DNA from: CALJEL01 sp041082235
GTDB taxonomy: Bacteria; Nitrospirota; Thermodesulfovibrionia; Thermodesulfovibrionales; CALJEL01
Length of the DNA stretch: 11,034 nt
NCBI GenBank assembly: GCA_041082235.1
Contig: JBDOIG010000104.1
Span: 1 to 11,034 of the forward strand
Reading direction: 5' to 3'
The position numbers and the translations under genes were made by a program. Below, piece by piece: positions 6,099-11,034 of this stretch. Each line of letters opens with the position of its first letter. Position 1 is the stretch's first letter. The notes under the pieces are model-generated. The model saw only the letters and a program-made list of their open reading frames with translations. It was not told the DNA's origin and ran no database searches.

Positions 6099-6758
6099 CT
6101 ATCCCTTTAATATCGTAAGTTTATCCAGATCAGCAGATGCAAAGGTCTTCTTTATCTGCACAGCAAATATACCGAGGATTATCACACCCATGAGCATATC
6201 AAAGAGCACCCCGAGCTCAATGATAGCTGGCATACCGAATGTCAGGGAAAAACCTGCAAGGAAAAGACCGTTCTCCATAAAGAGCAGTCCCATCACCTGA
6301 GTTATAGCCTTTCTCCTTGTCAGCATGATAAAAAGGCCTATGAGTATCACTGCAATTGATATCTGAAGGACATTCTTTGAAAAGCCTGTGACAAATATAC
6401 CTTCCTTCAAAGAGGCATAGACCACAGCCACAAGGATACCTGATATGGCAAGGGACAGAGAATTGCTTATATAAGGCTCTACATCATGGGTTACCTTCAT
6501 CTGTCTTATTATTCTCCTGAGGAAAAATGGTATCAGTATACCCTTTCCAAGAAAGGTTAAAGTAGAGGCTATATAGAGATGTGTCTCATTCAGCATGAAT
6601 GCAACAATGGCTATCAGAAGGCTCAGGAGCCAGGAATTAAGCATATATGCCCTCAGGCAGGACTCAAGCCTCTTGAAGGCATTCATGGCTATTGCTGTAA
6701 GGAGTATCCCCACAGAGATAAAATCAATAATTGAAAATGCCTCTATCCAGCTCTTCAT
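6099..6758 (-). CDS. hyfE: NuoK-like membrane subunit (HyfE/EhrC-like)
   Basis: 219 residues, the usual HyfE length, with about six or seven membrane segments. The C-terminal half resembles NuoK, with membrane acidic residues Glu162 (LLFMENGLFLAGF) and Glu181/Asp187 (ELGVLFDMLMGVIILGIF). These glutamates line the hydrophilic axis between the NuoH-like subunit and the antiporters in complex I-type machines. The ATG at 6756-6758 follows the hyfC TAA after a single base and is preceded by GGGGAAG, so translation is probably coupled. Its presence distinguishes the Hyf/Ehr architecture from the smaller Ech hydrogenases. Confidence 0.9.
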   Translation of the reverse strand: MKSWIEAFSIIDFISVGILLTAIAMNAFKRLESCLRAYMLNSWLLSLLIAIVAFMLNETHLYIASTLTFLGKGILIPFFLRRIIRQMKVTHDVEPYISNSLSLAISGILVAVVYASLKEGIFVTGFSKNVLQISIAVILIGLFIMLTRRKAITQVMGLLFMENGLFLAGFSLTFGMPAIIELGVLFDMLMGVIILGIFAVQIKKTFASADLDKLTILKG

Positions 6759-6759
6759 G

Positions 6760-7677
6760 TTACTTCCCCATCATCACATAACTGAGAAGTGAAAGCACTG
6801 CAAGGACAAAGGCACCTCCCAGTAAAGAAGGAAGCTGGAAGAACCTGAGCTTTGCCCTTGTGGATTCTATCAATGCCATTAAAAAACACATAAATAGTAT
6901 TTTTAATGCATAAATACCTAATGCAGTTATAAGTGCAACAGGCTCAAATGTGATTGCGATACCTGCAGGGAAGAATATATCTATTGCAAGTGTAAAAAGG
7001 AGCATCTGCTTTATGTAATGGGCCCATTCCATCAGGGCAAGGTATCTTCCAGAATATTCAAGGAGCATCCCCTCATGAATCATGGTGAGCTCAAGATGTG
7101 TGTCAGGGTTGTCAACAGGTATCCTTCCTGTCTCTGCTACTATGGCAACTATAAAGGCAAAAAGGGCAAGGACATGTGATGGAGTATAGATAGCACCCTG
7201 AAGCTCTGTGATTTTTATCAGATTGGTTGAACCTCCAGATATGGCTGCTGTGAATATGGTAAGCATTATCATTGGCTCTACAAGGACTGCAACGGTCATC
7301 TCCCTGCTACTTCCCTCGCCACCAAAGGCCGTGCCCGCATCAAGACCTGCAAGGGCAATAAAGAATATCCCCAATCCAAGGATATATATTAATGCTATCA
7401 CATCGGCCATATGAGAAAATGCAAGCCTTGTGGTTATCACAGGCACTATCATGGATGCAACCACGGTAGAGGAAAAGACCACATAAGGAGCAACCCTGAA
7501 TACCCAGGAGCAAACATTTGATACAACCATATCTTTTTTAAATAACCTTATCAGGTCATAATAGGGCTGAAATATGCCAGGACCTATTCTTCCCTGCATA
7601 TTTGCCTTGAGCTTCTTTATCACTCCATTAACAAGTGGAGCAAACAGGAGGATTATTAAAAACTGTATATATTCCAT
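6760..7677 (-). CDS. hyfC: NuoH-like membrane subunit (HyfC/EhrB-like)
   Basis: 305 residues from ATG 7677. This is the membrane anchor that links the cytoplasmic Fe-S arm to the ion-pumping arm. Family marks: QGRIGPGIFQPYYDLIRLFKK (27-48), GGEGSSREM (119-127) and the long conserved loop AETGRIPVDNPDTHLE then HEGMLLEYSGRYLALMEWA (181-219). These acidic loops form the quinone/E-channel entrance in NuoH. A longer version starting at GTG 7692 is possible, but ATG 7677 has GAAGGGA six bases upstream, and homologues normally begin shortly before QFLIILLFAPLVNG. The gene lies 19 bases after hyfB and one base before hyfE. Whether quinone binds is not known; hydrogenase-type homologues do not use it. 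Confidence 0.9.
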   Translation of the reverse strand: MEYIQFLIILLFAPLVNGVIKKLKANMQGRIGPGIFQPYYDLIRLFKKDMVVSNVCSWVFRVAPYVVFSSTVVASMIVPVITTRLAFSHMADVIALIYILGLGIFFIALAGLDAGTAFGGEGSSREMTVAVLVEPMIMLTIFTAAISGGSTNLIKITELQGAIYTPSHVLALFAFIVAIVAETGRIPVDNPDTHLELTMIHEGMLLEYSGRYLALMEWAHYIKQMLLFTLAIDIFFPAGIAITFEPVALITALGIYALKILFMCFLMALIESTRAKLRFFQLPSLLGGAFVLAVLSLLSYVMMGK

Positions 7678-7683
7678 TATCAA

Positions 7684-7690
7684 TCCCTTC
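7684..7690 (-). promoter_or_regulatory. Shine-Dalgarno favouring the hyfC ATG at 7677
   Basis: The minus strand reads GAAGGGA, then six bases, then ATG 7677. This site overlaps the alternative GTG at 7692, so it cannot serve that codon. Confidence 0.5.
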
Positions 7691-7696
7691 ACTTAT

Positions 7697-9682
7697 TCAT
7701 GTCCCGAATATCAAGAGCAGTATCAATGTTATCAATATATATCCAAGATATAAATGGAGGCTTCCTGATTGAAGGAGCCTCAACCTCTGGGCAGCCCTTT
7801 TTATAAAGGAGACAGATGGCTCATAGATATAATGCTCAAAGAATGGCACTATCTCTCCGCTGTATTCAATGGATTTTACAAAAAATGGCTTTACAATATA
7901 TGAAACCCTGAGCTCCCTTCTTGGAAGATATATCCTCTTGAAGATGAGCCTTATGGGTTTGGTGAACGCTGTTGCTGTATACTGCATCATGGGAGTAAGA
8001 GAGGGGATACCGCAATCCCATGAATCACCACAGACTATACTTCTCTTCCCACCAACGCTCCTGATAAAGACCATGGCAGACAGGACCATAACAATCATGG
8101 CAAAGAGTAATACAAAGGGTGAAAGACCTGCCAGTGATTCATTAACAATAACAAAACCCTTCTCTGTGCTCACACCATAGGAGCCTGTAATCAGGAATGA
8201 GACTGGAGAGATAGTTGTAATAATGAGCCCCGGGAATATACCAAAGATAAGGCAGAGTATTGCAAGTATAGCCATACCTGCAACCATTGATGAGGATTGT
8301 TCCTTTGCGTCCTCTGCATGTCTGCTTCTTGGCATTCCAAGGAATGATATCCCGAAGGCCTTTACAAAGCAGGCTGCTGCCAGTGCACCTGTCAGTGCAA
8401 GGGCTGCACCTCCAAGAGGAGAGATTATCTTTGAGACAATGGAGGGTGTCCTGGCTCCAAGGAGCAATGACTGATAGGTCAGCCATTCACTCACAAAGCC
8501 ATTAAATGGTGGAAGCCCGCATATGGATATTGAACCTATCAGAAAAAACAATCCTGTATAGGGCATCTTCTTCAGGAGTCCACCCATCTCCTCCATATTC
8601 TTTATATGAGTTGCATGCATGACAGAGCCTGCACCAAGGAAAAGAAGTCCTTTAAAAAGCGCATGGTTCAATACATGGTATAGCCCAGCAATGAGTCCTA
8701 TTGCTGCAAGATTATAAAGACCATAGGTCTTAAATATCATTGATGCCCCGATACCGAGGAGTATTATTCCTATATTCTCCACGCTGTGATAGGCAAGTAG
8801 CCTCTTGAGGTCATGCTCCATAAGGGCATACATAACACCAAGGACAGATGAGACAGCACCTATTACGAGCACTGTTATACCCCACCACTCAGGCCCTCCT
8901 CCCAGAAGGTCAAGGACTATCCTTATAATGCCATAGATACCAGTCTTTATCATCACACCTGACATGAGGGAAGATATATTTGATGGAGCTGCTGGATGCG
9001 CCCTTGGTAGCCATGTATGAAGAGGGATTAAACCTGCCTTTGTACCAAAACCTATCATGGCAAAAACAAACAACATATCCTTCACTGGCTGGTCAATTGC
9101 CTTTGAAAGAAGCCTCATATCAGCAAAATTCATGCTACCTGTCTGGCTGTAAAGTATCAAAAAAAGGACAATTATAAAGGCAGTGCCTATATGGGTCATC
9201 ACTGCATAGATGAGCCCTGCCTTTGATGAGGCCTCTGTCCTGTCAAAGGTAACAAGGAAATAGGAGACTATGGACATGGTCTCCCAGAGGATAAGGAATG
9301 TAATAATGTTCTGCGACAGTACCACTCCATACATACTGAGGACAAAGAGATTGAAGAGAAAACCCATCAGTCCCCTGCTGTTCATATCCTTTGTATAACC
9401 AGCTGAATAGATGGATACCGAGAGGACGAGTAAGGATATCACCAGGATAAAGAATCCAGATATAGCATCTCCACCAAAGGAAAACTCATAGATAGAGCTT
9501 AAAGGAATGGAGCTTAAAGATACAGGTCCAGCAATAAGCAGATAAAGGCTGAATATGACAAGGCTTAAAGAGCCCAGACAGCTCAGGATATAAACAAAAG
9601 AGTTCAGCCTCTTCAATAAGGAAATTAAAGAGGCTGAGAAAAACAAAAAAATCCCTGTATATAAAAATGCCTCAGAAATCAT
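7697..9682 (-). CDS. hyfB: NuoL/HyfB/EhrA-like antiporter subunit
   Basis: 661 residues, the largest membrane subunit. The antiporter core spans roughly 65-490 with Glu134 (LILWETMSIVSYFLV), Lys215 (GFGTKAGLIPLHTWLPRAHP), Lys246 (SGVMIKTGIYGIIR) and Lys344 (YHVLNHALFKGLLFLG). These are the expected ion-path residues. A C-terminal extension follows, with the HyfB-type motif SWDCGIPSLTPMMQYTATAF (555-574), then a stretch likely to be the lateral amphipathic helix, and a last membrane segment (SLHLYLGYILITLILLLIF). It is the first gene of the complex and lies 38 bases after the carbonic anhydrase. ATG 9680-9682 has no Shine-Dalgarno nearby. A TAAAAT box sits just upstream, so a leaderless transcript, or coupling from the upstream gene, must be considered. 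Confidence 0.92.
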   Translation of the reverse strand: MISEAFLYTGIFLFFSASLISLLKRLNSFVYILSCLGSLSLVIFSLYLLIAGPVSLSSIPLSSIYEFSFGGDAISGFFILVISLLVLSVSIYSAGYTKDMNSRGLMGFLFNLFVLSMYGVVLSQNIITFLILWETMSIVSYFLVTFDRTEASSKAGLIYAVMTHIGTAFIIVLFLILYSQTGSMNFADMRLLSKAIDQPVKDMLFVFAMIGFGTKAGLIPLHTWLPRAHPAAPSNISSLMSGVMIKTGIYGIIRIVLDLLGGGPEWWGITVLVIGAVSSVLGVMYALMEHDLKRLLAYHSVENIGIILLGIGASMIFKTYGLYNLAAIGLIAGLYHVLNHALFKGLLFLGAGSVMHATHIKNMEEMGGLLKKMPYTGLFFLIGSISICGLPPFNGFVSEWLTYQSLLLGARTPSIVSKIISPLGGAALALTGALAAACFVKAFGISFLGMPRSRHAEDAKEQSSSMVAGMAILAILCLIFGIFPGLIITTISPVSFLITGSYGVSTEKGFVIVNESLAGLSPFVLLFAMIVMVLSAMVFIRSVGGKRSIVCGDSWDCGIPSLTPMMQYTATAFTKPIRLIFKRIYLPRRELRVSYIVKPFFVKSIEYSGEIVPFFEHYIYEPSVSFIKRAAQRLRLLQSGSLHLYLGYILITLILLLIFGT

Positions 9683-9683
9683 T

Positions 9684-9720
9684 TTTGAAAATTTTAAAAC
9701 TTATGAGCCTTAAAAATCAA
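9684..9720 (-). promoter_or_regulatory. Putative leaderless promoter of the hyfB-G operon
   Basis: In the 38-base gap after the carbonic anhydrase stop, the minus strand has TTGATT (plus 9715-9720), an 18-base spacer and TAAAAT (plus 9691-9696; five of six consensus bases). Transcription would begin about two bases before the hyfB ATG. No AGGAGG-like site lies within 15 bases of the ATG; the nearest AAGG is about 25 bases upstream. The evidence is weak because the gap is A/T-rich. Confidence 0.3.
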
Positions 9721-10380
9721 CTATTTTATTACTTCCACTGTGCCACTGGATATATCATAAACTGCACTTACTACCTTCAGTTCGCCTTTTTCAATCAAAT
9801 GTTTTAAAAGAGGACTTTTTTTCTCAATCTCCTTTTCAACGAGCAGGACATTTTCTTTTATAGTATTTGCAATGACCTCTTCCCTGCTTCCTCCCTTTGC
9901 CCTTGCCTTCTTAACTGCCGGAACTATCTTTTTTACAATTGCTCCTATATTCCCCTCAGGTTTACCCTTCTCATCCACAGCAGCGGTCACAGCACCGCAG
10001 TGGGTATGACCGAGTATTATTAAAAGTGGTGCATGGAGATGCTCGGCAGCATATTCAATACTTCCAAGTGCTATGCTGTCAACAACATTGCCTGCAACCC
10101 TCACAACAAATAACTCACCCAGTCCCTGGTCAAATATAATCTCTGGTGAAACCCTTGAATCAGAACAGGTCACCACTATGGCAAAAGGATGCTGTCCCTT
10201 TGCAAGCTCCTTCCTCCTGGCATCTCCCAAATCCTTCTGCATGAGATTACCGGAAACAAATCTCTTGTTGCCCTCCATTAACTTTATGTAGGCCTCTTCA
10301 CCTTTTTGTGATGATGCAAATACAAGGACAACAGAGACGAGGACAATAATAATTGCTGAAAGCAAGACTCTCCTCTTCAT
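9721..10380 (-). CDS. Exported beta-class carbonic anhydrase
   Basis: 219 residues from ATG 10380. It catalyses CO2 + H2O to bicarbonate + H+. Residues 1-23 (MKRR, a long Ile/Val/Leu run, VFASS) form a signal peptide or N-terminal anchor, placing the enzyme outside the cytoplasmic membrane. The catalytic domain shows the beta-class zinc site: Cys72, Asp74 and Arg76 in TCSDSR, and His125 and Cys128 in GHTHCGAV. GLGELFVVRVAGNVV and GSIEYAAEHLHAPLLIILGH are also characteristic. Start 10380 is preferred to the upstream in-frame codon at 10413, because AGGAGG lies directly before it and the signal peptide starts there. The gene is followed after 38 bases by hyfB on the same strand, so co-transcription with the ion-pumping complex is likely. 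A 14-bp palindrome lies next to its ribosome site. No terminator is visible between it and hyfB. Confidence 0.93.
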   Translation of the reverse strand: MKRRVLLSAIIIVLVSVVLVFASSQKGEEAYIKLMEGNKRFVSGNLMQKDLGDARRKELAKGQHPFAIVVTCSDSRVSPEIIFDQGLGELFVVRVAGNVVDSIALGSIEYAAEHLHAPLLIILGHTHCGAVTAAVDEKGKPEGNIGAIVKKIVPAVKKARAKGGSREEVIANTIKENVLLVEKEIEKKSPLLKHLIEKGELKVVSAVYDISSGTVEVIK

Positions 10381-10387
10381 ATCCTTA

Positions 10388-10393
10388 CCTCCT
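10388..10393 (-). promoter_or_regulatory. Shine-Dalgarno of the carbonic anhydrase
   Basis: AGGAGG on the minus strand with seven bases to ATG 10380. It decides the start and excludes the longer form beginning at 10413, which would put eleven non-hydrophobic residues before the signal peptide. Confidence 0.75.
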
Positions 10394-10407
10394 GATTTAA
10401 TTAAATC
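10394..10407. promoter_or_regulatory. 14-bp perfect palindrome in the carbonic anhydrase leader
   Basis: GATTTAATTAAATC is a perfect inverted repeat that directly abuts the Shine-Dalgarno of the carbonic anhydrase gene. It could be a binding site for a dimeric regulator, acting as an operator on the carbonic anhydrase and, through it, the hyf operon. It is A/T-rich and may be fortuitous. Confidence 0.3.
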
Positions 10408-10485
10408 CCCCAACCGGGAGTGATATTTTTTACAACAGCAGGAGGAATAAAATCAAGTGAGACAGAGACTTGAAATTGCTGTTAG

Positions 10486-10505
10486 AAAAACGGGGCAGTC
10501 TGCCC
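10486..10505 (-). terminator. Hairpin terminator after the beta-hydroxyacid dehydrogenase gene
   Basis: On the minus strand GGGCA-GAC-TGCCC (10505 to 10493) is followed by C, G and five T (10490-10486). The plus strand also has TTTTGTTT after the stem, so the element may work both ways. It lies about 50 bases after the stop of the right-edge gene and separates it from the carbonic anhydrase/hyf unit. Confidence 0.65.
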
Positions 10506-10553
10506 TTTTGTTTAAGGCCTATAATAAATTTCTATTAATAGATTACGGGGAAT

Positions 10554-11034
10554 TCAAAATCTTTTAAATATCTTATAGACTGCTGAGAAATCCTCTGCCT
10601 CAATACCCTCAGAAAGGGTCATACCAAAAACCTCCTTGGTAAGGCTGCCTGTAAAAAGGGGTCTCTTCATCATTTTTGCAAGGTCTTGAAGATAATGAAG
10701 GTCCTTATAAATAAGGGAGCATGAAAAATGGGTTGAGAAATCCTCCTTCATAATTTTTTCCTTTTTTGCATTGAGGACCATTGAGTTTCCAGCGCCTGAG
10801 AGTAATATCTCTATGACCTTTGCCCTGTCAAGTCCAGCATCCTCACCAAAGGAAATTGCCTCTGCAAGGGTTGACATGAATGAGCCAAGGACAAGATTGT
10901 TTATCAATTTCATCTTTGTGGCAAGCTGAGGGATCTTAAGATAAAAGATATTCTTTCCTATCTTTTCAATAAAAGGTCTTGCCTTTTCAAAGGCCTTCTC
11001 TTCTCCACTAACAAGCACTGTAAGCATACCCTGA
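10554..11034 (-). CDS. Beta-hydroxyacid dehydrogenase (3-hydroxyisobutyrate dehydrogenase family), C-terminal part
   Basis: About 160 residues are visible, and the reading frame is open through base 11034 (Gln-Gly precede MLTVLVSG). The N-terminal NAD(P)-binding Rossmann domain, normally ~130 residues, therefore lies outside the window. Visible are the end of the Rossmann domain (GMLTVLVSGEEKAFEKARPF) and the all-helical C-terminal domain. The catalytic Lys and following Asn are in KMKLINNLVLGS (Lys40 and Asn44 counted from the visible Met). LIYKDLHYLQDLAKMMKRPL is also typical. Family members reduce or oxidise 3-hydroxyisobutyrate, tartronate semialdehyde, succinic semialdehyde or glyoxylate. 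The usual Gly-x-Gly before the catalytic Lys is replaced by Gln-Leu-Ala. The substrate cannot be told. A terminator follows, so it belongs to a separate transcription unit from the carbonic anhydrase. Confidence 0.85.
   Translation of the reverse strand, partial: QGMLTVLVSGEEKAFEKARPFIEKIGKNIFYLKIPQLATKMKLINNLVLGSFMSTLAEAISFGEDAGLDRAKVIEILLSGAGNSMVLNAKKEKIMKEDFSTHFSCSLIYKDLHYLQDLAKMMKRPLFTGSLTKEVFGMTLSEGIEAEDFSAVYKIFKRF

Noticed and set aside
8142..8486. 114-residue minus-strand open frame inside hyfB
   Set aside because: It lies wholly within hyfB in another frame, is rich in Cys/Trp/Arg without any domain, and has no ribosome site.
3055..9682. Reading the cluster as a functional hydrogenase-4 or formate hydrogenlyase
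   Set aside because: The large subunit has no NiFe ligand cysteines, there is no ferredoxin-type (HyfA/HyfH) subunit, and no formate dehydrogenase or maturation gene lies in the window.
1760..9682. Reading the cluster as respiratory complex I (nuo)
   Set aside because: The CNAC cluster motif, the HyfE-type subunit, the fused NuoCD with a hydrogenase-like GPVHAGIIEPGHFRF block and the absence of nuoE/F/G/I/J/M all point to the Hyf/Ehr type.
7697..10380. A DAB-type (DabA-DabB) inorganic-carbon pump
   Set aside because: DabA is a large DUF2309 protein. The anhydrase here is a small exported beta-class enzyme, and HyfB belongs to a full six-subunit set.
10381..10413. Longer carbonic anhydrase beginning at 10413
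   Set aside because: The extra residues precede a clear signal peptide, and the strong AGGAGG site lies inside the extension, pointing to 10380.
1..11034. CRISPR arrays, tRNA or rRNA genes, insertion sequences
   Set aside because: No regularly spaced repeats, tRNA-like cloverleaf or rRNA segments, transposase genes or terminal inverted repeats were recognised on either strand.

Overview
This window is bacterial: compact, mostly co-directional genes, Shine-Dalgarno sites of the AGGAGG type, A/T-leaning codon use with many ATA (Ile) and AGG/AGA (Arg) codons. The gene set (a six-subunit hydrogenase-like membrane complex without its own NiFe ligands, an exported beta carbonic anhydrase, a TauE/SafE exporter) points to an anaerobic or microaerophilic lithotroph-type lineage such as Nitrospirota/Thermodesulfovibrionia or a deltaproteobacterium-like group. 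This placement is a guess from gene content; no marker gene is present.

Layout, in the direction of transcription of the main strand (minus, right to left): a truncated beta-hydroxyacid dehydrogenase (10554-11034) ends at a hairpin terminator. An exported beta carbonic anhydrase follows (9721-10380). Then comes a tight cluster hyfB-hyfC-hyfE-hyfF-hyfG (9682-3055; gaps of about 1-20 bases). A plus-strand VapBC-type toxin-antitoxin cassette (2393-3036) sits next, in the opposite orientation. The minus-strand cluster then resumes with hyfI (1760-2293) and an SLC13/ArsB-type permease (512-1747). The left edge holds the N-terminal third or so of a TauE/SafE permease (1-365).

The main system is a complex I / group 4 hydrogenase relative: two antiporter-like subunits (HyfB, HyfF), a NuoH-like subunit, a NuoK-like subunit, a fused NuoCD-like catalytic subunit and a NuoB-like Fe-S subunit. 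All four cysteines that would bind the NiFe centre in the large subunit are replaced (Ser227, Ser230, Ser516, Gly519), while the Fe-S ligands of the small subunit and the buried Lys/Glu residues of the ion channels are kept. This matches the 'Ehr' (energy-converting hydrogenase-related) class: probably an ion-translocating redox complex with an unknown electron partner, not a hydrogenase.

The most unusual points are: the toxin-antitoxin cassette lying between the large- and small-subunit genes; hyfI and hyfB having no Shine-Dalgarno but a -10-like box placed so that the mRNA would start almost at the ATG; the toxin gene apparently starting at CTG inside the antitoxin gene; and an exported carbonic anhydrase immediately upstream of the ion-pumping complex.
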